Source: an uncultured Bacteroidales bacterium
GTDB taxonomy: Bacteria > Bacteroidota > Bacteroidia > Bacteroidales > UBA932
NCBI GenBank assembly: GCA_947588835.1
Contig: CANPZS010000015.1
Span: 1 to 44,012 of the forward strand
Direction: 5' to 3'
Length of the DNA: 44,012 nt
Below, one piece after another: positions 1-7,780 of the stretch. The notes under the pieces are model-generated. The model saw only the letters and a list, made by a program, of their open reading frames with translations. It did not search any database and had not been told where the DNA came from. The translations under genes were made by a program, and so were the position numbers. Position 1 is the first letter of the stretch; every line of letters starts with the position of its first letter.

Positions 1-119
1 TTCATAGATTTACTTTTTATTTGGTTGTTAGTTCTTTCTCTTTGCGTTAAACCGCACAAAGGTGGGAATTAAGGGATACGGCTTCTTTCTTTTTTCGGAT
101 TAGGGACGCGCCGGGGTAC
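1..119. other. Left-edge non-coding stretch
   Basis: No convincing gene lies here. A CAT at 3-5 could be the ATG of a minus-strand gene that leaves the window, but only one further codon is visible, so it cannot be supported. The A/T-rich stretch at 1-60 looks intergenic. Confidence 0.4.
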
Positions 120-159
120 AAAAAAGAGGGGCCGGCCGTGCGGTCAGTCCCTCTTTTTA
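120..159 (-). terminator. Intrinsic terminator of the ROK-MFS-SIS-creatininase operon
   Basis: The arms AAAAAGAGGG (121-130) and CCCTCTTTTT (149-158) form a 10-bp perfect stem around an 18-nt loop. Read on the minus strand, the hairpin ends in a U run. It lies about 20 bases past the creatininase stop. The A/T flanks make it symmetrical, so it may also stop transcription from the left. Confidence 0.8.
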
Positions 160-177
160 ATATTGCGTAAAGGCTTT

Positions 178-969
178 CTACTCAGTTGAAAGCGGCCTTT
201 CTTCGTATAGTTTGTCGCCTGCGGCTATGAAGTCCACGACGAAATCGACTATTTTCGGTATGACCGCCTCCATATAGCGGCGGCCTTTCTCGGCGCTTGC
301 CTTGCGCGGATCGCCCACCCCGGTGTCTTCGCTTACCTGCGCCCAGTCGCGCGGCAGCCATGCCACTTTGGTGTTGAGCCCCTCGACGGAAAATCTGCGG
401 AAATCGCCGGCGCCGGCCAGCGACATGTCGACGGTCTCCGGATAATAGTGCATCATGACCGAGGTCTCCTGCTCGCCTGCGTGATCGTCATCTTTTTCTT
501 CGAAGAAGCCGGCGCGCGGCACGATGGAGAACCATTCGTTGTGGCATATCATCATGTCGGGATATTCGATCATGAGGTCGCGTATCATGCCTTTGAAGAT
601 GTTGCCTCCGTGTCCGCTTATTATCATGAGGCGGCAGATCCCCTGCCTGCGCAGGGAGAGGACTATGTCGCGAAGGACGGCTTTCTGCGTTTCCTGCGAA
701 GTGTGGATGCAATACGGGAGTTCGGCCTGTCCGGGATTCTGCGAGCCGAGGGGCAGGCCGGGCAGCACCATGAGGTGAACGCCGCGTTCCGAGGCTTTTT
801 CGGCCGTTTCAAGTGCGACGGCCCTCGCCGCCAGCATGTCGGTGCAATAGGGCAGATGGCGGTTGTGCGGCTCAGTGGAGCCCCATGGCAATATGGCCAT
901 GTCGTACCCCGGCATTTTCCTTACGTCGCCCCACCTTGCGGTGGTGATGTCGTATCTGCTGTTCGTCAT
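178..969 (-). CDS. Creatininase-family metal-dependent hydrolase
   Basis: This 263-residue protein has the length and all the hallmark motifs of the creatininase/creatinine amidohydrolase family. These are a metal-binding stretch GSTEPHNRHLPYCTD (E33, H35, D44), SGHGGN (H120) and HAGEQETS (163-170, with E166/E168 near the expected glutamate ligand). Family members hydrolyse cyclic amides, formamides or related C-N bonds, and some act on oxidised cyclitols, so the name does not fix the substrate. It is the last gene of a minus-strand operon, 6 bases after the SIS isomerase, following a transporter and a ROK kinase. The context suggests removal of an acyl or cyclic amide group from a sugar derivative; this is inference. 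Creatinine itself is an unlikely substrate next to sugar genes. Confidence 0.85.
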   Translation of the reverse strand: MTNSRYDITTARWGDVRKMPGYDMAILPWGSTEPHNRHLPYCTDMLAARAVALETAEKASERGVHLMVLPGLPLGSQNPGQAELPYCIHTSQETQKAVLRDIVLSLRRQGICRLMIISGHGGNIFKGMIRDLMIEYPDMMICHNEWFSIVPRAGFFEEKDDDHAGEQETSVMMHYYPETVDMSLAGAGDFRRFSVEGLNTKVAWLPRDWAQVSEDTGVGDPRKASAEKGRRYMEAVIPKIVDFVVDFIAAGDKLYEERPLSTE

Positions 970-975
970 TTTGGA

Positions 976-1737
976 CTAAAGGCCTTTTACGCGTTCTTTG
1001 TATTCATTGATGCAGGCGTCGAGGCGCTCGCCGGCGGTGGTGTCCCCGGGCACGTTGTGCGACGGGTGGATGTACAGTCTTACTCCGCGTTCTTCGAGAA
1101 TCTCCGCTACCGTGCAGATGGTCATCCATACCGTGGTGATGAACGCCATGGTGGAGAGCGGGCCTATCTTGTCCTGATGTTTTTTCAAGGAAACGGACGC
1201 GTCCTGCAGGGGGCAGCAGGTGTCCACTACGTAGTCGGCGAGCTGAAACAGGTTCTTGCCGCATGAATGGCGGGGCTTCTTGTCCCCGGTTTCGCCGGCC
1301 GAGCCGTACACGATGACTTTCATGCCGCGCTTTTTCGCTTCGAGGGCCATGTCGATGTTCACCGCGTTGATGCCTGTATGTGAGAAAAGCCAGAGGACGT
1401 CGCGCTTGTCGAAGTTCCAGCTTTTCATTATGTTCTGTCCGTAGCCTTCGGTCCTTTCAAGAAATAGGAACTGATGTATGCCCATCTCGCCCACGATATG
1501 AGTGAAGAAGGTGAGGGGAAGTTCGCAGAGGGGATGGAATCCCACGAAGCCGCCGATCCTCGGATACATCTCTTCGATGGGGAGGTTGGCATGGCCGCAG
1601 CCGAAGGTGTGCACCCAGCGGCCGGCCTGGATGGTGTCCGCCATGACTTCCGCGACCTCCTTGATCCGTTCCATCTGAGTCGCTTCGATGTTGTTCATTA
1701 CGCCGAAGGCGTTTTCTTTCCACTGATTTGCTAACAT
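976..1737 (-). CDS. SIS-domain phosphosugar isomerase/binding protein (UPF0309-like)
   Basis: This 253-residue protein consists of one SIS (sugar isomerase) fold. Diagnostic segments are FGCGHANLPIEEMYPRIGG near residues 45-63, which matches the GxGHS-type loop with Ala in place of Ser, and SHTGINAVNIDMALEAK near 120-136, the SNSGxN-type phosphate loop. The C-terminus has HPSHNVPGDTTAGERLD. These features resemble the UPF0309 group of predicted phosphosugar isomerases rather than GlmS or MurQ. Such proteins bind phosphorylated ketoses or aldoses and may isomerise them. It sits 21 bases after the MFS gene and 6 bases before the creatininase gene, so it is cotranscribed with both. Its partner kinase would supply a sugar phosphate. 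The exact substrate is unknown. Confidence 0.8.
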   Translation of the reverse strand: MLANQWKENAFGVMNNIEATQMERIKEVAEVMADTIQAGRWVHTFGCGHANLPIEEMYPRIGGFVGFHPLCELPLTFFTHIVGEMGIHQFLFLERTEGYGQNIMKSWNFDKRDVLWLFSHTGINAVNIDMALEAKKRGMKVIVYGSAGETGDKKPRHSCGKNLFQLADYVVDTCCPLQDASVSLKKHQDKIGPLSTMAFITTVWMTICTVAEILEERGVRLYIHPSHNVPGDTTAGERLDACINEYKERVKGL

Positions 1738-1758
1738 TTTATTGAGATTTATAATGGT

Positions 1759-2916
1759 TTATTTCTTTGTCTTTTTGGCTGCGCCGAGGGCGACAGGCAC
1801 CAATATCATCATCATGACGAGCGCGAGCCCGAGGGCCGCGGGCAGGAACATGAAATGTCCTCCGTCGAACGCCGCGCCGGTGCACCGGTTGAATGCGGTC
1901 TGGCCTACAAGGGCTATGAAAAGGGCTATCGAGAACGCCGTGCCCGACTGTTCGCGGAACGTGCCGCCGATGAAGTTGAGGACTACCGGGAAGGTGGCCC
2001 CTACGCCGAAGCCTATGAGCGTCATGGCAGCATACGCGGCCGCCGTGCTTCTGCCGAAAAACGTGAACAGGCACACGCCCGCGGCCGCCGTGCAGAGATA
2101 CAGATACAGGGTCCCCGTGTCATGGAGCCGTTTCATGATGGCGCCGAGAGGCAGTCTGCCGGCAAGCATGCCTATGGTGAACCATGTCATTGCCAGCGTC
2201 GCGGCGGCCTGGGTCATGCCCGCATGGCCTCCGAGAAACGATACCGTGAAATTGCCGCTCGCCCCTTCGAATCCGCTCTGGAAGAACAGGACGGCGCCGA
2301 AAAGCAGCAGCGCGGGATATTTCAGCAGCCCGACGCTCTTGCGCAGAGATACGTTCTCCGCAGGTTTCGCCTTAGGGAAGGCTATGCATGAGAAGAACAA
2401 TATGAACAGCGCCATGATGCATGAAATGACGTTGAGCGGGATGCGAAAATCCTCCGTGAAATAGTTCAGCAGCGTCCACAGCAGCGCCCCGATGCAATAG
2501 AATGCGCCGAGCAGTCCGAGCCTGCCGCCTCTTTTGTCGTCATCGTAGATGTCGGATACGAGCGCGTTGGTCTCTCCGTTGAGGATGCCTCCGCCGAGTC
2601 CGAGGCAGAAAATGGAAGCGTGCAGCAGGCCCGGCACGCGGAAATTGGCGAGTCCCTGCAGTCCCGCGAGGGCGAAGGCCGAGCTCGCCGCGAGCAGCCA
2701 TTTGTAGCCGAATTTGTCGACTATGGGGCCGAACAGCAGGGTGCCTGCGATGATGCCCGCCGACATGGTGGTCGGCAGCGTGTTGGCTCCGTTCACCAGT
2801 TCCGCCAGAGGCCCGAGGATGGGGCCGAGCGAGAGCATCGCCACTCCGAAAAAAGCCATTCCCGCGCATGCCGATACGAAGACGGCGGCGGTCGAATAAT
2901 TCTTCTTGGTATTCAT
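1759..2916 (-). CDS. MFS sugar transporter
   Basis: This 385-residue hydrophobic protein has about twelve predicted membrane segments. It shows an MFS loop 2-3 type motif (GPIVDKFGYKWLL, about residues 63-75) and a glycine-rich helix GLGGGILNGETNA around residue 107, as in FucP/NNP-like sugar:proton symporters. Its probable role is uptake of the operon's substrate across the inner membrane. It starts 26 bases after the ROK kinase gene and ends 21 bases before the SIS gene. The N-terminus is short with a basic MNTKK start, as expected for a cytoplasmic N-terminus. Specificity cannot be read from the sequence. Confidence 0.85.
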   Translation of the reverse strand: MNTKKNYSTAAVFVSACAGMAFFGVAMLSLGPILGPLAELVNGANTLPTTMSAGIIAGTLLFGPIVDKFGYKWLLAASSAFALAGLQGLANFRVPGLLHASIFCLGLGGGILNGETNALVSDIYDDDKRGGRLGLLGAFYCIGALLWTLLNYFTEDFRIPLNVISCIMALFILFFSCIAFPKAKPAENVSLRKSVGLLKYPALLLFGAVLFFQSGFEGASGNFTVSFLGGHAGMTQAAATLAMTWFTIGMLAGRLPLGAIMKRLHDTGTLYLYLCTAAAGVCLFTFFGRSTAAAYAAMTLIGFGVGATFPVVLNFIGGTFREQSGTAFSIALFIALVGQTAFNRCTGAAFDGGHFMFLPAALGLALVMMMILVPVALGAAKKTKK

Positions 2917-2942
2917 CTCAGTTTTTATTTATCTGACGCCTT

Positions 2943-3893
2943 TTATTTCTCGCCGCCGCTTTCCGTGCCGCGCAGGGCGAGAGCCGCGGCGCCGACGAGG
3001 GCCGCCTCTCCCTGTACGGCCGAAACGTAGAACCTGACGTCCCGCATGGCTATGGGCTGTCCCCATTTCAGGGCTTCGGCGTAAATGTCGTCTATGAACA
3101 TGGCGGCGGGCCCGAACACGCCTCCGCCGAAAATCACTTTTTCGGGATTGAAGATGCTCACGAGATTGGCGGCCCCCATGCCCCACATCTCCACGGCTTT
3201 GCCGAGCACTTTCACGGCAATGGGATCTTTTCTGCCGTATGCGTCGAATACGTCGTGCGACGTGATGTCTTTCACGGCCTTTCCCCAGAGGCTTTCGTGC
3301 CCCGCCGCGACGGCGGCCTTCTTTGCCTGCAGGCCTATGCCGTTGCCGGAGGCGTAGTGCTCGAAGCAGCCGCATTCGTCATAGTCGCCCGAGTAGGGGT
3401 ATTGGAGGGCCATCCATCCCGTCGCGCCGGCGATGTCGCCGGCTCCGTGCAATATGCGTCCGTCGGTCAGGATGCCGGCTCCTATGCCGGTGCCCACGGC
3501 TATGTATATGGCGTTGCGGCAGCCTTTGGCGGCGCCTTTCAGCTCCTCGCCGAGGATGTAGCACGTCCTGTCGCTTTCTATGCGTACCGGGATTCCCGGC
3601 ACGGCTTCCTCGATGACGGCTTTAAGCGGGAAATCGGTCCAGCCCGGTATGTTGGGGGCCCAGACCGTACCCCTACGGGAACGGACTATTCCCGGCACGC
3701 ATACGCCGATGGCGTCTATCGGGCTTCCGTATCTTTCTTTCAGGGATTTTGCCGCACCGGCGACTATGGCGCCCGCTTCGTTTCCTCCGGCGCCGTCAAG
3801 CATGCGGACCTCTTTCAGGAGGATTCCGGCGTTTTCGCTGAAAACCGCCGCGGCCGCTTTCGTGCCTCCGAGGTCGATTCCGATGACGTTCAT
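2943..3893 (-). CDS. ROK-family kinase, divergent active site
   Basis: A 316-residue ROK (repressor, ORF, kinase) protein without a DNA-binding N-terminus, so probably a kinase. The phosphate-binding motif GIDLGGTK (residues 5-12), a second phosphate loop VGTGIGAG (133-140) and the catalytic-base region with D108 are present. Two usual features are altered. The sugar-contacting ExGH is A157-T-G-W160, and the zinc-binding CxCGxxGCxE is reduced to C174-G-C176-F-E. Many ROK hexokinases need those residues, so the substrate or its binding probably differs. I chose the start at 3893 (MNVIGIDLGG) over an in-frame ATG at 3950, because the upstream stretch is not ROK-like and covers a promoter box at 3916-3923. 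First gene of the four-gene operon. Confidence 0.85.
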   Translation of the reverse strand: MNVIGIDLGGTKAAAAVFSENAGILLKEVRMLDGAGGNEAGAIVAGAAKSLKERYGSPIDAIGVCVPGIVRSRRGTVWAPNIPGWTDFPLKAVIEEAVPGIPVRIESDRTCYILGEELKGAAKGCRNAIYIAVGTGIGAGILTDGRILHGAGDIAGATGWMALQYPYSGDYDECGCFEHYASGNGIGLQAKKAAVAAGHESLWGKAVKDITSHDVFDAYGRKDPIAVKVLGKAVEMWGMGAANLVSIFNPEKVIFGGGVFGPAAMFIDDIYAEALKWGQPIAMRDVRFYVSAVQGEAALVGAAALALRGTESGGEK

Positions 3894-3915
3894 TGTCTTT
3901 TTTGATAAGTATTCG

Positions 3916-3923
3916 CAAAGATA
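3916..3923 (-). promoter_or_regulatory. -7 promoter box of the ROK operon
   Basis: CAAAGATA on the plus strand reads TATCTTTG on the minus strand, matching the Bacteroidota TAnnTTTG box. It lies 22 bases upstream of the ROK start. The nearest TTTG on the minus strand (3948-3951) is 24 bp away, longer than ideal, so the -33 element is uncertain. Confidence 0.6.
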
Positions 3924-3957
3924 AGAAATCGCATGCATTTTACGACGCAAAAACTAT

Positions 3958-3965
3958 TATCTTTG
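3958..3965 (+). promoter_or_regulatory. -7 promoter box of the cdaA operon
   Basis: TATCTTTG matches TAnnTTTG and lies 28 bases upstream of cdaA. A weak T-rich -33 candidate is at about 3938-3941. It is back to back with the minus-strand box at 3916-3923, so the two operons diverge from one 100-bp control region. Confidence 0.6.
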
Positions 3966-3993
3966 CAATCCGACGAAAACCTGCTGACTGGCC

Positions 3994-4827
3994 ATGTTCC
4001 TCAAGATATTCGGATTCCTGCAATTGTCGCCGGCGGACATACTGGACATATGTATGGTCGCCCTGATTATCTATTCGGTTTTCAAATGGGTCAAGGATTC
4101 TTCCGCAGCCAACATTTTTCTCGCCCTGTTCATGCTGCTCGTCATACAGGTGGTGGTGACCGCGCTGAACATGAAGATGATGTCGGCTTTGATGAATACC
4201 CTGCTGGACGTGGGCGTGCTCGCGCTCATCATCATTTTCCAGCCGGAGATACGCCATTTCCTCACGCGGCTCGGCCTCAATTACCGTTTCGCCAGCAAGG
4301 GCGGCGCCTTCATCAACCGTCTCCTCGGCATCAAGGAGGAGCGTATGGACAGCGGTTCGGCCAATGAGATAGCCGAGGCCTGCCGCGCCATGTCGGCGGA
4401 GAAGACGGGGGCGCTCATAGTCCTGACGGGCAGGATGCCCCTGACGTATATAGTGGAGACGGGGGACCGCATAGACGCCGCCATCCACAGGAGACTTATC
4501 CGCAACCTTTTTTTCAAGAATTCCCCTCTGCATGACGGCGCGGTCATCATACGCGGCAACAGGATAACGGCCGCCCGCTGCACGCTTCCCATCACGGAGA
4601 GGTCCGACATCCCGGCCCGTTTCGGCATGAGGCACAAGGCGGCCATCGGCATATCGGAGGAGTCGGACGCCTCGGTGATCGTGGTTTCGGAGGAGACCGG
4701 CGGCATCGTGTTCGTGCACGGCGGCGAGGTGACGGAAATAAACAATATGAACGAACTGAAAATAAAGCTCGGCCAGACGGCCGCCCCCGCACAGAGCGGC
4801 GAGGGTGCGAAACAACCGCAACAATGA
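3994..4827 (+). CDS. cdaA: Diadenylate cyclase CdaA
   Basis: This 277-residue protein has the CdaA layout: about three N-terminal membrane helices (residues 10-80, ending near FQPEIRHFLTRLG) followed by a DisA_N domain. It makes cyclic di-AMP from two ATP at the membrane. The DGA motif is H180-D181-G182-A183. The RHR-type motif reads G211-M-R-H-K215, with Lys in place of the usual second Arg, a conservative change at a nucleotide-phosphate contact. It is the first gene after the promoter at 3958. Its stop is one base before the mutS2 start, so the two are translationally linked. c-di-AMP usually controls potassium, osmotic and cell-wall homeostasis; no target gene is evident nearby. Confidence 0.93.
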   Translation: MFLKIFGFLQLSPADILDICMVALIIYSVFKWVKDSSAANIFLALFMLLVIQVVVTALNMKMMSALMNTLLDVGVLALIIIFQPEIRHFLTRLGLNYRFASKGGAFINRLLGIKEERMDSGSANEIAEACRAMSAEKTGALIVLTGRMPLTYIVETGDRIDAAIHRRLIRNLFFKNSPLHDGAVIIRGNRITAARCTLPITERSDIPARFGMRHKAAIGISEESDASVIVVSEETGGIVFVHGGEVTEINNMNELKIKLGQTAAPAQSGEGAKQPQQ

Positions 4828-4828
4828 C

Positions 4829-7369
4829 ATGGCAGACGCTGCGATAGACACCAGACTTGAAGGGAAGCTCGGTTTCGACCGTGTCCGGCGGAGCATAGCC
4901 GACCGCTGTTCGACGGACTATGCGTCATTCAGGGTGGAAAACGAGACTTTTTGCACGGATCCGGCGGAGATACGGGAGAGGCTTCTTCTCACCGACGAGA
5001 TGCGTCTCATAATTATGCTCGAAGATTCTTTCCCCACGAGCGGCTACATCGACTGCATCAGGTTTCTGGAGCCTATAGGCGATGCCGGCTCCATCGACCT
5101 GCTGTCTCTCGGCAAGCTGAAGACCATGCTCGACACGGTCAGGAAGATCGTCCGGTTCTTCAACGGCGTCAAGGACGGAGTCTATCCCAATCTCAAGCGG
5201 ATGGCCTCGGGCGTATTGACTTTCCCCGAAGTGCAGCGCCGCATAGATCTGATATTGGACAAATACGGGGACATAAAGGATTCGGCTTCCGACGGGCTTC
5301 TCAGAATCAGGAACGACATCCGGGCGAAGGAGGCCGAAGTCACCAAACGCATGAACGCCATACTGCGCAGGTCGCAGCAGGACGGCATCACGGATGCGGA
5401 TGCCAAGGTGTCGGTACGCGACGGCAAGATGCTCATACCGGTCAATTCGTCGGGGAAAAAGAAGCTGCCGGGGTTTGTCTTCGACGAATCGGCCACGGGA
5501 AAGACGTTTTTCATACAGCCTGCCGAAATAGTGGAGCTCGAGAACGAGATAAGTGAACTGCACTTCGCCGAGACCCGCGAGATATCGCGCATTCTGTACG
5601 AATTTTCGGAGTTCCTCAGGCCTTATGTGCCGGACCTGCTTGCGGCGGCGGAGTTCGTGGGCGAGACGGATTTCCTTATGGCCAAGGCCGCCGTGGCCTT
5701 GGACTTCATAGCGGGCATGCCCATCCTGTCCGAGGACGGCGGACTCAGCCTGCGCAAGGCCAGGCATCCGGTGCTGGAGAAGGCCCTTCGCAAAGAAAAA
5801 AAGTCCATCGTACCCATATCCCTGACTTTGACGCGGCAGAAACGCATACTTCTGGTCTCCGGGCCCAACGCCGGCGGCAAGTCGGTATGCCTCAAGACAG
5901 CGGGCCTGCTTCAGTACATGTTCCAGTGGGGGATGCTCATTCCCACTTCGGAAGTCTCGGAACTGCCCGTGTTCGACAGGATAATGGTGAGCATAGGCGA
6001 CGACCAGTCGATAGACAACGACCTGAGCACGTACAGTTCGTTCCTTTCGGACATGAGGGACATCCTTGCCCGCGCAGACGAGAAGACGTTCGTTCTGATA
6101 GACGAATTCGGCTCCGGCACGGAGCCGGCCGCGGGCGGCGCCATCGCGGAGGCCATATTGGCCGAACTCGACCGCCGCGGGGCATACGGTGTCATCACCA
6201 CCCACTATACCAATCTGAAGCTGTATGCGTCCGGCGCGGAAACCGGCGTCATCAACGGAGCCATGAAGTTCGACGCCAAGAACATGGCGCCGCTGTTCGA
6301 ACTTGAGACGGGCCTTCCGGGAAATTCTTTCGCGTTCGAGCTGGCCCGCAAGATGGGGCTGCCGGAGTCCGTGGTGAAGGATGCGGAAGCCCGTGCGGGA
6401 GACGAGTTCGTGGGCATGGAGCGGAGCCTGCGCAAGATAGCCCGCAACCGCCGTGCCCTCGAAGAGAAGCTGCACAAGATCCGCAGCACCGACAAGACGC
6501 TTGAAAGCATTGCGGACAAGTATCAGAAGGAACTGGAGGATATAAAGAAACAGCGCAGGACCATCATCGACGAAGCCCGCAAAGAGGCCGAGGACATAGT
6601 GAAGGGGGCCAACCGGCAGGTTGAGAATACTATCCGCAGCATCCGTGAGAGCCAGGCCGAGAAGGCGGCCACCCGGGAGGCGCGGCGCGAACTGCAGAAT
6701 TTCATCGGAGCCCTCGAACGCCGCAAGGAGGCCGAAGAAAAGAACAGGGAGGACTACATAGACAGGAAGCTCAAAAGGCTCGAAGAACGGCAGGCGCGCG
6801 AAAAAGTGCGACGTACGCGCCGCGCAGGCCCGGAGGAGATGGAAAGGCTCGCCCGGGAGAGCCTCGAGGAGGAAAAGCTGGCCGCGTTCCGCACTGCGCC
6901 TTTGAAAGTGGGCGAAAAAGTGAGGATAAAGGACGGCGGCATGGCCGGAGAGGTGTCCAAGGTGTCGTCCAAGTCCGTTACGGTCATTGTGGGCAACATC
7001 ACCACCACCCTGTCGCCCGACAAGGTGGAGAGGGTCACTTCCAATGAATACAAGGTGGCGGTCAAAGCCGTTTCGCAGCCCCCGCCGCAGAAGTACGACG
7101 CCGGGCTGGCCGAGCGCAGGCTTGCATTCAAGCCGGAGATAGACGTGCGCGGAGCCAGGGTGACGGAGGCCCTCGAGGCCGTCATGCGCTTCATAGACGA
7201 CGCCGTCATGCTCGACATGGGGACGGTGCGCATCCTGCACGGCAAGGGTACCGGCGCGCTCCGCGAGGAAATACAGAAATATCTTCGTACCGTTCCGGGC
7301 GTGGCGTCGGTTTCTGACGAGCAGGTGCAGTTCGGCGGTTCGGGCGTGACGGTGGTCAGGATAGGATGA
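4829..7369 (+). CDS. mutS2: Endonuclease MutS2
   Basis: An 846-residue MutS2 with the full domain order: core helices without a mismatch-binding domain, an ABC-type ATPase, a long charged coiled coil and a C-terminal Smr nuclease domain. Walker A is GPNAGGKS at about residue 345 and Walker B is LIDEFGSG around residue 425. The Smr domain starts near residue 771 (IDVRG) and carries LHGKGTG. MutS2 acts in recombination control and, in some bacteria, in rescue of collided ribosomes; it is not a mismatch repair enzyme. I chose ATG 4829 rather than the in-frame GTG at 4805, which would overlap cdaA; ATG 4829 is one base after the cdaA stop. Confidence 0.95.
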   Translation: MADAAIDTRLEGKLGFDRVRRSIADRCSTDYASFRVENETFCTDPAEIRERLLLTDEMRLIIMLEDSFPTSGYIDCIRFLEPIGDAGSIDLLSLGKLKTMLDTVRKIVRFFNGVKDGVYPNLKRMASGVLTFPEVQRRIDLILDKYGDIKDSASDGLLRIRNDIRAKEAEVTKRMNAILRRSQQDGITDADAKVSVRDGKMLIPVNSSGKKKLPGFVFDESATGKTFFIQPAEIVELENEISELHFAETREISRILYEFSEFLRPYVPDLLAAAEFVGETDFLMAKAAVALDFIAGMPILSEDGGLSLRKARHPVLEKALRKEKKSIVPISLTLTRQKRILLVSGPNAGGKSVCLKTAGLLQYMFQWGMLIPTSEVSELPVFDRIMVSIGDDQSIDNDLSTYSSFLSDMRDILARADEKTFVLIDEFGSGTEPAAGGAIAEAILAELDRRGAYGVITTHYTNLKLYASGAETGVINGAMKFDAKNMAPLFELETGLPGNSFAFELARKMGLPESVVKDAEARAGDEFVGMERSLRKIARNRRALEEKLHKIRSTDKTLESIADKYQKELEDIKKQRRTIIDEARKEAEDIVKGANRQVENTIRSIRESQAEKAATREARRELQNFIGALERRKEAEEKNREDYIDRKLKRLEERQAREKVRRTRRAGPEEMERLARESLEEEKLAAFRTAPLKVGEKVRIKDGGMAGEVSKVSSKSVTVIVGNITTTLSPDKVERVTSNEYKVAVKAVSQPPPQKYDAGLAERRLAFKPEIDVRGARVTEALEAVMRFIDDAVMLDMGTVRILHGKGTGALREEIQKYLRTVPGVASVSDEQVQFGGSGVTVVRIG

Positions 7370-7370
7370 C

Positions 7371-7754
7371 ATGGACGGCAGGGGAAGACAGGCTTTGGGA
7401 AAGAGAGGGGAGGACGAGGCCTGCGCCTATCTCGAGAGCGTCGGGCACAGAATCCTTGAAAGGAACTGGCGCAGCGGCCGGATGGAAATAGATATCATCT
7501 CCGAGAGCCGGGATGGTATTCATTTTGTAGAGGTTAAAAGTGTCGTCGCTCCGGCGGGCTTTGATCCGGCCGAAAAGGTCGGCGCGGCCAAGCGCAGGCG
7601 CATAACCGCCGCGGCGCTGGGCTATCTTAACGCAGGAAAGCGGCGCGGACCGGGCCCCGGAGAAGTGTTTTTCGACGTGGTGACCGTCGTGTTCGACGGA
7701 GGGGAACGTACGTTGAACTACGTTCCGCAGGCGTGGATACCTATGTATTTTTGA
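7371..7754 (+). CDS. yraN: YraN family (UPF0102) predicted nuclease
   Basis: This 127-residue protein matches the YraN/UPF0102 family. It has a conserved N-terminal stretch GKRGEDEACAYLESVG, then ILERNWR, the acidic pair in MEIDII and the FVEVKS motif. Together these form a restriction-endonuclease-like (PD-(D/E)xK) core. The family is widespread but its function is poorly defined; DNA processing is inferred from the fold. It starts one base after the mutS2 stop, which supports cotranscription and a DNA-related role. Confidence 0.88.
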   Translation: MDGRGRQALGKRGEDEACAYLESVGHRILERNWRSGRMEIDIISESRDGIHFVEVKSVVAPAGFDPAEKVGAAKRRRITAAALGYLNAGKRRGPGPGEVFFDVVTVVFDGGERTLNYVPQAWIPMYF

Positions 7755-7780
7755 TGCACATAATTGCTAAAACTGATGAT

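Noticed and set aside
3894..3950. Longer N-terminus for the ROK kinase from ATG 3950
   Set aside because: It would cover the -7 box at 3916-3923 and add residues unlike any ROK start.
4925..7372. An 815-codon open frame antisense to mutS2
   Set aside because: It mirrors the mutS2 frame; GC-rich codon use with few TTA, CTA and TCA codons leaves the opposite strand open. No family motifs or start signals are seen.
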